A stretch of DNA of 64,000 nucleotides from Codonopsis lanceolata. Its lineage: Eukaryota > Streptophyta > Magnoliopsida > Asterales > Campanulaceae. Made by a program: the position numbers and the translations under genes. The notes beneath the pieces are model-generated. The model ran no database searches. It had not been told where the DNA came from and saw only the letters and a list, made by a program, of their open reading frames with translations. Position 1 is the first letter of the stretch, and each line of letters opens with the position of its first letter. This document shows, piece after piece, positions 1 to 11,312 of this stretch. Where the stretch lies: NCBI GenBank assembly GCA_013146195.2, contig CM028379.1, forward strand, positions 91,121,401 through 91,185,400, given 5' to 3'.

Positions 1-487
1 AAATTGCCACTAGCCCTGCAGGGCTCTGCAAATGCGTCGATCGCGCACCCTGGGGCTACCCCTACTCTCGGCATATGGCATGGGCGGTACTACCAATAGA
101 GGTGGAAATTCCATCATTGAGAGTAATGATGGAAGGCGATATAGCAGTTGGTAGGTCAAACCTAATTGATGAGCGGCGCTGTTAGCCTTGGAGCATACCG
201 GGCATATCAAAGGCGTATCGCCCAGAGCTTTCAATAAAAAGTCAAAGGCCGTGATATCCAAGTTGGAGACCTCGTGCTTGAGAAAAACCCCTAGTTATGT
301 TGATACTAGGGGAAAATGGAAGTCTCCTGGATGGGACCGTACATTGTTAAGGAGATCCGATCGGGAGGTGCCGTGCTTCTCACGAACCGATGGGGAAGAT
401 CTTGTCCGGCCCTTCAACCTCGACAAACTCAAAAGGTACTACGCTGAGCCATCCTATCCGGCTAATGCTTCCCTCTCGGCCCGCTAA
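1..487 (+). pseudogene. Tat/Ogre-type integrase C-terminus, copy 1 (partial)
   Basis: The window opens inside the last part of a Ty3/gypsy integrase, the enzyme that inserts the retrotransposon cDNA. Around 50-150 the + strand reads AVLPIEVEIPSLRV, a stretch typical of the end of Tat/Ogre integrase. From 240 to 470 it reads LRKTPSYVDTRGKW and then FNLDKLKRYYA, the chromodomain-less C-terminal domain that ends these polyproteins. The reading frame changes several times, so no continuous protein is possible. The catalytic core lies outside the window. The same sequence, base for base similar, recurs at 45503-46320, so this is a second copy of one family. The frameshifts are single-base; I cannot tell true decay from consensus error. 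Confidence 0.75.
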
Positions 488-860
488 GTGAAAACCGAAA
501 GAGCGGCCTAGGCAAAAGTTAGGGCATATAAAAAAATAATAATAAAAAAAAATGAAAAAAAATAATAAAAGCTCGCTAGGTTGAAAACCGAAAAGCGGCC
601 TAGGCAAAAATTAGAGCACAAAAAAATATAAAAAAAATGAAAAAAAATAATAAATAAAATATATAAATAAAAGGAGAGGAAGGCATTATTTGAAGCCCTC
701 GGCGTACTACCTCCGTCTTGACACATCGAAGGCTCGTGAAGAAGAGAAAAACCACGACAAAAGCGGCTCATATTAAAACACTAAAATATAAATTTTACAG
801 GTCTAAGGTGCAACTTAGGAATACTTATTAAAACGTCTATATTATACATTATTTGCATTG
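488..860 (+). repeat. A-rich spacer with a duplicated CGGCCTAGGCAAAA motif
   Basis: After the integrase stop there is an A-rich stretch holding two copies of a block that reads GAAAACCGAAA(G)AGCGGCC then TAGGCAAAAnTTAGRGCA, at about 486-530 and 580-620. Copy 2 of the element has the same pair near 46300-46345 and 46445-46490, there separated by a long TA run. No gene is visible. The ORFs in it are runs of Phe and Tyr from poly-A and carry no information. Confidence 0.6.
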
Positions 861-2596
861 TACATATCTATATCTTGCCTATACCCCCTTTGTTTTCCCG
901 AAACAATTCCTTTTCTTGCGGCCCTAGCCGGCGGTCTATCAATTACTGCGGCGTCCACCAAGCCGGGCCCATATACTCCTGCGAGGCGCGAGAAGAAGCC
1001 TAGACTCATCGGCATGAGAGCCACGGATGTGTCTCCCTCTTCATCATCGGCATCTCCGTTCTCTGGCATTGTATTGCTCGGGCCGCTTCATCATTCACGA
1101 GACCGGCACCCCATACGGGGAGGGGAGGAGGAGCAACTATCTCTTGTTCCCGAGGGTTGTCACATGCGCTTGCCAAGCTTCGGCCGCGGAGCTCATGACC
1201 ACCGGTTCTCGCGGTACCCAACCCGATCGAGGAGGAGGAGCAGGCATTTCTTGTTCCCATGGGTTATCTTTGTTGACCAACATCACTCAATCTGCGGGAT
1301 GTATTCTTTGGGACCAGCGATATCAGGTCGAGGGCCGTCAGAGTATCAAGGCCATGAACCCGTCGAAAGTGCGCCTCAGCAGAGGAACAACCAACCTGAA
1401 CTATCAATGTCCTCGCCTACTTCCGGCGAACATCCCTCCATTGGTTATATGCGGCCCGGCAAATGTCTCGGTACATCTTGGGATGGCGCGAGGCGGCCTC
1501 GGCGGCTACCATAACCCACGCCAAATACCCGAGGATAGAAGCATATAATCGAGAATATGGGTATGCTACCTCGGTCTTTCGGCATCTCGAGCCACATGCC
1601 TGGATAGTGGGACCCAGGCGATCGTTGGTGAAGCTCCCTTCCCATGTATATAGGGCGGGAGGTATCAGGATCACTTGCTCCCTTCAAATTGCCGCAAGAT
1701 CGGTCGGTTGGTAAAAGAAGTCGATAAAGGCCCAACATCACCACATTTGTACTCATCGGGTGGCGAAGGAAAAGCCGGATCTCCGTGGCGGACGACCGGA
1801 CTATATCCATTGAGCCCGAGCGATAGAAGTGATCGGTCGATCAATATCGAGAATAATTAGTGCAGGGAAAATGCCGCGCATTCCATAAAAGGAAGGATCA
1901 TAAGAAGCTCCGGCACGGGGCACGGACCCAAGAAATGCTCTTCCGGCCACATGTGAATCGAGAATAGGGCTACCGGTAGAGGAACAATTCATTCAGCAAC
2001 AAAAGCGATCGGGCAGTGAAAGTCTACTGCCAAAATCAGGAACAATGTTCGGGCGATCAGAGCACTGTAATGCTAAGTCTATGACCCGCTCATCTACTAA
2101 TCGGGTAGACCAACTATCAAATATCTCCCTACTAAGCGAGAGAAAAAGTCTTTGTTAATCGCGTGATAGTCCACGTCATCTTCAATATATTACGTGAAGG
2201 CTCGGGAAGAACCATCAAATTAAAAGAGTCCCCATTGAAAAATCACACGGGTAGCTCGGCGGGTAGAATTGAAGAGCTCCCGAATAGCCATGTCGGACGC
2301 CTTACGTAGGCGGGTACAATCGGCAGTAGGTGCCACTCAAGCATAGCGCAGAACTCCTCGAATGTGGGACACATCTCGTTCATGCCAAAATTAAACAAGT
2401 GATCCTCGGGAGACCACACTTGGCGGCTCCCTCAACATGTCCCAATTAATTATGACATTTCGCCGGGAAAGAAGGCACCTAAAGCCGAAAAGATGTTCGA
2501 ACCAATCCCTTTCGTCGGATCGCAAAGAAAGGATCCAGAAATCGGGGCATTTTAAGTAAACCTCAATTTCGAGGCCGTAGGAATGCGGGCGGCCAT
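860..2596 (-). pseudogene. Antisense DUF7745-like gene, copy 1 (decayed)
   Basis: On the minus strand, the sequence from an ATG at 2596 downwards is the counterpart of the better-preserved ORF at 48534 in the other copy of this element. Recognisable pieces include GASYDPSFYGMRGIFPALI near 1880 and YPYSRLYASILGYLAWVMVA near 1530. The domain resembles the plant DUF7745 family, found in proteins encoded within retrotransposons and in some plant genes; its biochemical role is not known. It points opposite to gag-pol, between integrase and the 3' end. Many frameshifts and stops interrupt it. The lower end is uncertain. Plus-strand ORFs at 858-1548 are shadows of this gene. Confidence 0.5.
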
Positions 2597-2794
2597 TTAT
2601 AAGAAATGAGAAAATTGTTGTGATTGAAAAAGGCTATGGCAAAGCGAAGGCTGGTGAATTTAGAAAGAAGGAATGAAATGAATCGGTGAGAAGCGAGGCT
2701 CGTTTCGTCGAGAATTTATCTACGAATTGAAAAAGACGGACAATTCGGTGCACGGTGTCCAAATAGTGAAGAAAAGCGGTGGCGCATAGGAAAA

Positions 2795-2837
2795 CTATGG
2801 TGCCACCAAGAAGCGGTTTCTTGGTGCCGCACCATAG
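2795..2837. other. Near-perfect hairpin between the two antisense genes, copy 1
   Basis: The two arms read CTATGGTGCCACCAAGAA and TTCTTGGTGCCGCACCATAG, so the RNA of either strand could fold into a stem of about 19 bp with a small bulge. The same palindrome sits at 48741-48780 in copy 2. It lies about 200 bases upstream of the DUF7745-like start (minus strand). A further GGTGGCACCAAGAA follows directly. Confidence 0.75.
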
Positions 2838-3208
2838 CCCCTAATGGTGGCACCAAGAATGTTTGTGTTGAAAATCTGCCGGTATCTGGTTTGGTGATCA
2901 GGCATTACGCTATTCTGCATCGATCGCGAAAAGAAAGAACCTATTAAAGGAGGCTACGAGCACGGACTCCAACGATGCAGGCGCCCGAAAGAATAAGGGA
3001 TTCGACCATTTTCTGTTCAGATATCACTGAAAAGCCGCTCTAATTCAATGGTGTATTCTTAAAAATCCCTTTCTTTAAAATCTGTGCCATTACATTTTAG
3101 ATGTCAGGTATAGTTTATTTTACGTGTGAATTTATTTTTGCATGTGTAACATCTTGCATCATATACATTATATTGCATTATATCATAATGTTTGTACAAA
3201 TTTCTTTT

Positions 3209-3211
<3 letters not shown>

Positions 3212-3244
<33 letters not shown>
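3212..3244. repeat. (TA)n microsatellite
   Basis: This is an uninterrupted AT dinucleotide run. The same run stands at the matching place in copy 2 (49178-49212), so it was present in the common ancestor of the two copies. Confidence 0.9.
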
Positions 3245-3248
<4 letters not shown>

Positions 3249-3257
3249 GAAAAGATA

Positions 3258-3370
3258 CTAATGTTCGCGAGGTCCAAAGCTAATGTGCTTCGGACGGCCA
3301 CGGAAAACCACCACCCACGACCACAGGACCATTGCGAATCCTCGACCTGCCATCGTGCGGCGGCTTGACC

Positions 3371-3412
<42 letters not shown>

Positions 3413-3998
3413 AATCGATCGTCATCTCGGCGCCCTTATGCTTGAGTTGCTCCCTTGCAAAGCAAAAATTCATCGGCCAATTTCGATATAACTTGCGATC
3501 TTTGAAAAAGCCCATGCAACTTCTTATAAGTAGACACGTTCACCTAAAAAAGAGAGATGAGAAAAAAAAAATGAAAAAAAAATGTTAGTCTCGAAAAAAA
3601 AAAAAAAAAAAAGTGTGTGAAAAAAAAAAAAAATATATATATATAGAAAAATAATAATAATAAAATAAAGAAGAGAGACAATAAAGGTGGATGTGTCTAC
3701 GAGCGAGCACCTATTTTCAGGGACACGGCGGCTCCTCCAGGATCTCGGCGTCGGGAAAAGAACTTGCTCTACTAAGCTACCACCCATTCATCTTGAAAAG
3801 TAGAAAATATCATCGGGCTCCGTAAACATCGGGTTCAGCGTCGAAATGAAGTAAAGCGACTCTGATGCAGCGAAGCATCGAGAATGCCGCCCCAGGCTGA
3901 GGCCGGGGAGGGAGGGGGATGCGACTCTAATCTCAGGAAGTCCTCGTATGACATCCTGGATAATCTGTCGCGAGGCAGGTATTTCCCAAATGCTTGTT
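3258..3998 (-). pseudogene. Antisense plant-mobile-domain gene, last exons, copy 1
   Basis: The minus strand here corresponds to exon 3 (end) and exon 4 of the gene described at 49230-52199. The piece FTEPDDIFYFS near 3790-3825 is the end of exon 3. The last exon follows a TTTTTAG acceptor and begins at 3543 with VNVSTYKKL. It contains a run of 13 Asp from a (CAT)n repeat (3372-3412), then Gly-Ser-Ser-Arg-Arg. In this copy the donor GT after exon 3 is lost (AAGATG instead of GGTATG). The upper exons and the retrotransposon 3' end are missing, because the assembly gap begins at 4000. Confidence 0.5.
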
Positions 3999-3999
3999 A

Positions 4000-4099
4000 N
4001 NNNNNNNNNNNNNNNNNNNNNNNNNNNNNNNNNNNNNNNNNNNNNNNNNNNNNNNNNNNNNNNNNNNNNNNNNNNNNNNNNNNNNNNNNNNNNNNNNNN
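4000..4099. other. Assembly gap (100 N)
   Basis: Exactly 100 unknown bases. It falls inside the antisense plant-mobile-domain exon of copy 1, and what follows is unrelated. The rest of that element, including its 3' LTR, is therefore missing or misplaced. Confidence 0.99.
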
Positions 4100-4901
4100 A
4101 ATTGGTCTTGGAATCGACCTGCTCTTGATTACTTGGAGCTGTACCACGTGGCCCAGAAATTATTGTAAGAAACTGTCTCAGATTGGGCTTAAAGAGCGAA
4201 ATGCAAGTTGGATATGGTGGAGAAGTTGTACATGTTAATGGTAGTTTTTTTATCTTATTTTGCTTATTTCCTAGTAATAATATAGGTGCATGTAATTAAA
4301 TTTTGATCTGAATAATCGAAGTAATACCAAGTGCAAAGCTTGATACGCATCATACATTTAGGCTGAAGCATAAGACAATGGCTTAGCATCAACTAGTGTT
4401 CTGTATGTTTAGACTGAATAAAGATCCCCATTCATCATTCATGTTCCATGCATATAAAGGAGGAACATGAAAAGAGGAGAAAATAATTTTTGTAGACATA
4501 GTTCTACAAATATACCTTTTAGCATTTTCACTGTATTTTGGCAGTGTTCAAACTCTGGCATCCATTAGATGATTCGAGCTTCTTGTTCTCTTTTGGTTGA
4601 ACTTACATGACTTGGCTATGTTTTTGTGGTAAATGGTAATGCTCTTAAGCTTGATCCTTGGAGCAGTCGTATATTGTTTTACTGTGACCTGGGCATCACG
4701 AGTTCTTCGGACTGCGGACTACGAAGACCAAGGTTAAGGCTACATTCTATAGATCTTTCCCAAACGGAGAACGAGCCCCTCGTAGCTCAGCATGGTCCTT
4801 TTACTTGCCAAGAATTGGAGATGGGCTTCACAAAGACGGATGGTTGTGTAGCTGAAGTAGAGTATTTCAGGAATATAATTTATTCAGGATTTAAACTTTA
4901 A
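4100..4901 (+). other. Gene-like stretch, function not recognised
   Basis: Right after the gap one + frame reads PRGPEIIVRNCLRLGLKSE and continues into GYGGEVVHVNG (about 4145-4240). It ends at AATG|GTAGTTTTTTT, which could be a splice donor. A second stretch from about 4640 reads LDPWSSRILFYCDLG, continues open to 4901, and could begin after an AAG acceptor. The composition is more even than in the AT-rich spacers on the right. I recognise no family and there is no full-length frame, so this may be the tail of a host gene cut by the gap, or an old repeat. The bases 4240-4620 between the two pieces look like intron or UTR. Confidence 0.25.
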
Positions 4902-5404
4902 CTTAAGCTCTGTTTCACATCATTACCATTTTCCGTCGCATCCTTCTCTTTTCTTGGTAGGGCAAGGGAGTAATCAACATATCATAACCAAGTACTGGCC
5001 TTGATATGACTCTTTCTAGTTTCTACTTCGATATGATTAGAGAATATATCACTTTTCATTGATATAATCTTGATATAATGCTTCAACCTTGGTGAGAGTA
5101 CAGTTCTGATGTATGGTATGGCTCTGTTACAATGTGGGCGGGTCATCAGGCCAATCCAGGGCGAATTTCGTCTTCAAAAGTATTCTCTTCATTTCAACAA
5201 GTCTTCGAGATTCATATGACACCACTTACTCGGAATGACTGATGCTGTCTCAAGGAGTGATGAGAAAGCAATTATAGAGGTTAGGTTCTTAGTTTACAGT
5301 TGGTATCCGTGACGTTTACGGATCATAATTTGTGAGATGAAGTCTCTCACAATTCAATTATCAACATACGTGACGGATCATAAAGATCTGTCTTATAGGC
5401 AATC

Positions 5405-5780
5405 TAGACTCTAGAGGTGCCCAGATGGTTCAAAAATTGATGGAGGAGGATTTGAATTCAAACCGTGGCCTTCCGGTTTTGAACTGAACCGTCGGTTCAC
5501 AGTTCTAATTTATTAAAAAACAATTTTGTGGTTATTATCTTTAAACCTTTACATAAAATATTTTTTGAATTTTTTAAAGTTGGCACCAGTAATTCTTTTA
5601 AATATTTTAAACTTTATAATTTTTTTTTCAAATTTGAACCGTGGGAACCGCCAGCCCACAATTTAGCGATTTGCGGTTCAAACAACCTATTCACTTTTGA
5701 AGTTTTGGAAGAACCGGAACTAAACCGATTCACATGAATGATTCGGTTCACGGTTCAAACCAGGAACCGATACCTCTTTA
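5405..5780. mobile_element. hAT-type MITE with GGTTC-rich ends
   Basis: The left end reads TAGAGGTGCCCAGATGG (from 5412) and the right end CCGATACCTCTTTA. Inside both ends are clusters of AACCG/CGGTT. If the left end is taken at 5405, the flanks AGGCAATC (5397-5404) and AGGCAATT (5781-5788) make an 8-bp target duplication with one mismatch, which is the hAT signature. The left border is therefore inferred. No coding sequence is seen. The stretch 4902-5396 to its left is AT-rich spacer in which I see nothing. Confidence 0.5.
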
Positions 5781-6344
5781 AGGCAATTTTTCTTAAGTTT
5801 TTGCCTTTAGGTTTATTATCTTGATTTGTGAATATAATTTTACTTGATTATTACAGTGGTATAACCTACCTCCAAAACCACCCCTTTAGGATATGTTATT
5901 GGTTGGTTTCTAATCAAATCATGGGGCGCCGCAGCAATTACGGACTAGATAATACGTGCCACGAGCTCCCAAGTTGGTTAGTGTTTAAGGCCTTAATAGC
6001 CATGGAAATTGCTTCACCTTTTGGTAGTCAGTTAGAGGTGAAAACGTTTAGTTTGGTGGGGGGCGTATGGTGATTGATTATGACTGAATTGATCAGGATT
6101 AATTTTGGAAACCACATTTGATTTGAGTGGAGAAGTTGATCCCACTTATCTAGAAAAAGGGAAGGTAGGGAAAGGAAAAGGGGAGGTAGGGAAAGAAAAA
6201 GGTTGTTGATGAGGGATAGGTTGGCTAAATGTTGTCTTATCAAAATGCACTTTTTTTTTTCTTGGGAGGCCATTACTACTAGAGATCCAACCATTGTTGA
6301 GGGATAGTGTTTCCAAATGTCGAGTAGAAATACTATAGTTGATT
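5781..6344. other. Intergenic spacer, nothing recognised
   Basis: AT-rich sequence without domains, long frames or clear repeats. It contains purine-rich runs near 6160-6200 (GGGAAAGGAAAAGGGGAGG). Confidence 0.5.
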
Positions 6345-6444
6345 TAGGGGTGGTAAAATGGATCAAATGATAATAGTCATTATCCATATTATTCATGATA
6401 ATACTATTATCCATCGATCCATAACACCTATTTTGCCACCCCTA
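6345..6444. mobile_element. 100-bp hAT-type MITE
   Basis: The ends are TAGGGGTGGTAAAATGG and TATTTTGCCACCCCTA, an almost perfect terminal inverted repeat. The flanks AGTTGATT (6337-6344) and ATTAGATT (6445-6452) agree at 6 of 8 positions, fitting an old 8-bp hAT target duplication. The middle is itself palindromic (GATAATAGT... ACTATTATC), so the whole piece folds back on itself. Confidence 0.65.
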
Positions 6445-6452
6445 ATTAGATT

Positions 6453-7240
6453 CATGAATATAATTTATTCTGAATTCATTGGCAGTCCACTTCTAAAAAG
6501 CGTGATATTAGATGTTAGATTATCGGAGCTGTTGGAGGGAGAGCATTATTTTCCGGCGTTTCTCAAAAGCATATTCATTTTGGAATGAGTATATGTGCCT
6601 TATATTTGATTGTAATTTTTCCTGTTCCTTATATTCCACGGTGTAAGACTTTTTGTCTTTTCCTCTTTTGTAATTCGTTATATGAATTTATATATAAGGT
6701 AGCCAAGCCCGCAAGCCTTTTAAGAAAGATTCACATTGTTTAAAATTTTACACAACTTTTTATCACGCCTTATTATCACCTATATATTTTTTTTCTTCTT
6801 ATATATTTAAGAATATATATTTCTCATCAGATACTTTTTAACATATTTTAAACCTGCCTTACTGCCACCTCATTAACTTTACATTTCATTATTATTTTTA
6901 TATTTATCAACAAATAAATTTATTTCACGTTATTTAATATTTTTCATATTTAAATATTATGTATAAATAATTAATTTATAAATTAAGATATAAATTAATT
7001 TAAAATTAATAATTAAATTATTATTTTTAAAATTTAAAATTTAATTAATAAATTATATATAAAACACATATTATACACAACTCGCATAATAACAAATAAT
7101 AGAAAATTACATAAAACGTTAAAATTGAAAAAAATACATAAAATGATAAAATTACGCATAACATAAATACTTAAAAATTACGCCAAAACAATTCAATTAT
7201 TAGAATTACATAAAAACGTCAATAATTAAACTCTATCACT
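6453..7240. other. AT-rich spacer, probably the 3' side of the Harbinger element
   Basis: Very AT-rich with no coding signal. It probably includes the left terminus of the PIF/Harbinger element whose genes start at 7240, but I could not identify a matching terminal inverted repeat and TTA/TAA duplication. Confidence 0.35.
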
Positions 7241-8514
7241 AATTGTCACCGTAACGACGATATATATGCTCAACCAAGTTGGATAGAAGAACATGATGGA
7301 TGTTTCTACCATGTACCTCTGAATTTCGCTGCATATATTCTTAAAATGCTTGTGTTGACTCATGGTTCACTTCATGGAGAGTCATAAACGAAATCATTAG
7401 CCCAGGCCAAGAACGTGATCACCTTCTCACAATCATGTGTGTAGAATAATGCATGTGAGCATTATTTCTTTCAAGTTATATATATATATACCAAAACCTG
7501 CTAGGACCTTTGATAATTGTCTATCTTGATTGGAGCACTCTAAATGCTCGTTCGACATCTTTTTTTGCAACCTCGCATCTATTTGAATTTCTTTCACTTA
7601 GCATCCGACGGACATGAAAACTTTTCACAAAAGTAGGCCAATCTGATAAATTTCATCCGTTAAGTCGTATCCTTTGTATACCGTGTGCCATTTACTTGGC
7701 GGTGCATTTTCTTCGAGTACATCATTGAACAAATGTGATTCATATAGCACATTAAGATCATTACGAGAACCCGCGATCCAAAAAAATGCATGCCATATCC
7801 ATAAATCTACATACGCAACTGCTTCGTGTACAATTGTTGGCTTCCCATTGCCTCTTGCATATTGACATTGCCAAGCGACTGTATAATTTTTCTATTCCCA
7901 GTGCATACAATCAAGACTTCCTAATATACCTGGAAATTCGTGTCTTTGCTCTTGCATTTGAAGCAGACGTTGTGTATCATTAGCATTTGACTTTCTCAAA
8001 TATTGACCTCCAAACAACTCAATAATACATCGACATAAGTTGAACATGTAGTTGATAGCAGTTGTTTCTCCTAATCGGAGGTACTCATCGAGATGATCGA
8101 CTGGAATTCCAAACGCCAATTGACGGATAGCTGTTGTGCATTTTTGAAGTGGTGACAGACCTACTTTTCTGTATGCATCAGGTCTTTGTCGAAAATAACT
8201 TGAATGATTTTCCAATGTATTAACTATCTGAATGAATAAATTTCTATGAAGTGTCGTCGAAATATATGATCGAGATACAATGACTGAGAGGAGAAATAGT
8301 CATTAACAAGTTGAGTATTTCCCGCTACACGATTTCGATTTATATAGCTTCTCTTTTTTCCTTTGGCAATGCCTCTTGATATTGGCTCTCTCTATTTCAA
8401 TCATCTGTTGTTGTAATTCAATCATCTATAAAATATTTTTTCATCTTTAGACATGTTGGATTCTTCGGTATGACTGCTTGTGTTAGATATATTAGTAGAT
8501 GAAGAAGAAAACAT
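7240..8514 (-). pseudogene. PIF/Harbinger transposase (DDE, HARBI1/ALP1-like), frameshifted
   Basis: This is the transposase of a PIF/Harbinger DNA transposon, which cuts and pastes the element. The best block (8215-7892) carries LSPLQKCTTAIRQLAFG, then GSLDCMHWE, which holds the first catalytic Asp. In other frames follow WHAFFWIAGSRNDLNVL with the second Asp, and DVERAFRVLQSR with the catalytic Glu. The end near 7250 reads LVEHIYRRYG, the usual C-terminus. Upstream are FRRHF near 8240 and an ATG at 8514. At least four frameshifts and a stop make it inactive, but the D-D-E triad is still readable. The element's second gene lies immediately to the right on the same strand. Confidence 0.85.
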
Positions 8515-8649
8515 CTTTAGTGGTAAAATGCAGGATAATGACAAGAGTTTATATGTTGAACGTTTGTAGCTATTGGTAGAAGAATAAAACACCTTCTCAT
8601 CTATATATATTAGTTTACAACGACTAGTTTACAACGACTAGTTTCACGA

Positions 8650-9893
8650 ACCTTTTGCACTCATTTCTTTCTTCTCAAGCCTTTCGAGCTTCCACATCAA
8701 ATTTTTTTATTTTTCCTTTCATTCTTAATTTTTTTTCATTTCAAATTCTTGTTTTTTTTATTTTTTTTATTTTCGAGTATTTATCTAACGATAACACTAT
8801 CTCAGAAGAAAGCGTATGGAACTCATCTACATCCTAATATGCTTCGACTTTTCCTTTAGCTTTAGCTTTCCTCTTTGCCGCCTTTTGTCCAATCAAACGA
8901 GTACGTAAATTGATTTCTTCTACATCTTCAACATCCACACCAGCCTTAGAATGATCGCCATCAGATTCAGACATCTTAGATTATTTATTGGTGTGAAACA
9001 AATCTGTTTGGGGAGAAAATGATACAGAAGAATTTATTAACACATCCCAAACATGATAAAAAATAAAGTGCTGACATTTTTCTTGATGATATAGCTCCCT
9101 TGCATTTTTCATTAGAATATAATTACTCCAACCGCTGTGATGAGTATTGAGAAGTCTATTATAGATTTCGTTGAAGTTTCTCACTAATGGAGTAATTCTA
9201 GTTGACCAACGTGGTGTCAACTTCGCTTTATCTCTCGGCATTGAATTACTTGAGCGATGTTCGTTGTAATAATCAGCTACACACTTCCAATATTGTGCAC
9301 TCTTTTGATTATTACAAACTAGTGGAAATTGGCAAATAATCTGCACAGCTTCCATAAGCGTAGAATCTTCATCCTTGGTCCATTTTGCACGTTTAGTCTT
9401 GTCTTTTCCCGGTTCCGGTTCCGCTTCGTCGTCCAAATCAATTGTTTCTAAATTGTTTTGCATTTCGAGAACCGATGACGGCGTTGCCGAAAAATTACCG
9501 GATGAAGTCCTATCACACTTATTGGACGTGAGTCATTTGAAGATATGTAAGATTGAGAAATTGCACGAGGCATACCTTTCGAGTGAAAGATTGGTTTCCC
9601 GTTGGTTGCCAATAATTCGAAGGAAAATGAACGTTACCAGATGAATTCTCAATAGTTTGAGGAATTTGAAAATTTTAAAAATTTCAAAAATTTGGAGGCA
9701 TGTAGAAATTTGAATAATGAGGAACATTTGAATTGTTGGAAAAATTATGCGGGTAATTGGAGATATTGGGAGTAGATGAAAATTGAGAATGTTGAACATT
9801 CTCGGGAATACGAGAGTTTCGTGAATTTTGATTTGCTTCAATATCGGATGAATTCAATAAATTTTGGTAAAAAATAGTACCCTTTGAATCCAT
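8650..9893 (-). pseudogene. PIF/Harbinger ORF1: Myb/SANT-like DNA-binding protein, broken
   Basis: Harbinger elements encode a second protein that binds the element's DNA and brings in the transposase. Here the ATG at 9893 opens MDSKGTIFYQNLLNSS, the usual start, with an Asn/Pro/Phe-rich N-terminus. After frameshifts the DNA-binding part follows at 9463-8981: KRAKWTKDEDSTLMEAV, then SAQYWKCVADYYNEHR, then RWSTRITPLVRNFNEIY, a trihelix/Myb-like fold with the usual tryptophans. The C-terminal basic tail LRTRLIGQKAAKRKAKAKGK is readable near 8880-8920 in another frame. Gene order and orientation relative to the transposase fit the family. Confidence 0.8.
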
Positions 9894-10735
9894 TTACAAT
9901 ATAAGTATGTAGAGAAAGTAATTTTTAAGAAAATATTATGAAGAAATAAAAGAGTGAATGAAGAAATTGTGGATAAAATATAAAAGATTGAGGTGATTTA
10001 TTTATAAGGAAAAATAAAGAAAAGAAAAATAAAAAAAAGGTTTAAAAATAAAAATAAAACCGTTGCCCCCCACCCCCAGTCGGACCCCCACCCCACCCCA
10101 CCCAACAACTAAAAAAAATAAAACCGTTGGTTATTTATTTAATATTTTAAAGTTCAAACGGGCAAATTGGTTTGGTTGGATTTTTTTTTAAATTTTTTTT
10201 TGAAAAATCGATTTTGGGCAATGGCAGATAGCTGGGACCCACACCTTTCTTTCTCTTCACCCTCCATTCTAGTGCGTGTGGTGCACACGTCATGTCTGAA
10301 GCAACGGTCTACCACATCGCCCCTCAATGCGGTTGGACTTCCTCCTGGGACGAAAAATTCTTGTTGAAGAATTTTTTTCTCTCTCTCCTCTTAAGAATAA
10401 TGCTAAGAAGTTCTCATATTATTTGTTTTTGGTATTCTTAGCTAAGAATAATGTTAAAAATACCAAAAAAAAAAAAAAAAAAACAAAGAACGGTGATGCT
10501 TGGTTGAAAGTTGTTTCTAAAAAAAAAGAAAAAAGAAGATAAGTTAGATTATCATTAAATTGATGGATTTGAATGTCTTGAGTCATTTTCTGGATACTTT
10601 GGTTGAAAGTTGAAAATGATGATTGGATTGATTGGGGTTGTGTTCTTTTCACTTGGATATCACTAGCCTGGTGAATTTTTCATTCTAATGAAATGGTGGG
10701 GATGCTCCCACGGGCCACATGATCTATTGAGCAGC
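9894..10735. other. Spacer / right flank of the Harbinger element
   Basis: Contains a C-rich stretch (10065-10105), a poly-A run (10464-10482) and the AAGAATAATG direct repeats named above. No gene is visible. Confidence 0.4.
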
Positions 10736-10739
10736 GTGG

Positions 10740-11312
10740 ACAAACAACCACCAAATCGAATCAAATCATGCTATTTGGTTTGGTTTTGGTTTAACATGAT
10801 TTGATTTTTATTTTGGTTTTTAAAATTCAAAAATCGACTCGGTTTGATTCATGGTTTATGTTTTTAAATTGAATCGAATTATATTTTATTTGATTATTTA
10901 TTATATTTAATATATATGTATTTTCGGCATATATATAATTAAGAAAGCAGTTCTTACCAAATATCATAAATTCAAATTATATCTTGACTTATATTTTATT
11001 ATTTGTTAATGTTAATGTTTGATGTTTGTAAGAGAAATTTGACTTTTTTAATTAATATTTGATATTAATTAATAGATTAAAATTTTATTTTTATAATTTG
11101 TAATGTTTTCTAAAATAATTAATTTGATTTTATGTTAAATCATAAAACAGAACCGAACCAAACCGTGGTTTGGTTTGGTTTGGTTTGGTTTGGTTTGGTT
11201 TGGTTCGGTTCGGTTCCAAGTGTGGGTCGATTCATTTCGGTTTGAGATATTTAAAACCGTGGGTATGGTTCAGTTCACGATTCTAACCTAAACCGAACCA
11301 CGTACACCCCTA
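10740..11312. mobile_element. hAT-type MITE with (GGTTT)n, one end clear
   Basis: The right end reads ACCGAACCACGTACACCCCTA, the common terminus of this hAT MITE family. Inside are clusters of GGTTTGG and AACCGAACC, and a (TTTGG)n run at 11165-11205. The left terminus is not recognisable and the left border is approximate, so the target duplication cannot be checked. Confidence 0.55.

Larger units (their letters stand above)
7240..9893 (-). mobile_element. PIF/Harbinger transposon, coding core
   Basis: Two genes on the same strand, Myb-like ORF1 and DDE transposase, define a once-autonomous PIF/Harbinger element. The termini are not resolved. On the right, up to about 10480, the direct repeats AAGAATAATGCTAAGAAG and TAAGAATAATGTTAAAA look like subterminal sequence. 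Confidence 0.7.

Noticed and set aside
858..1548. Plus-strand ORFs of 173-218 residues
   Set aside because: They lie opposite the DUF7745-like gene, have no domain pattern, and exist only because the minus-strand gene is GC-richer.
3104..3515. ORFs with runs of Met or Asp
   Set aside because: Caused by the (CAT)n microsatellite; only the Asp frame belongs to a real, decayed gene (PMD exon 4).
4775..4800. TAGCTCAGCATGG resembling a tRNA A box
   Set aside because: No B box (GGTTCGA) at a fitting distance and no acceptor stem, so neither a tRNA nor a SINE can be supported.
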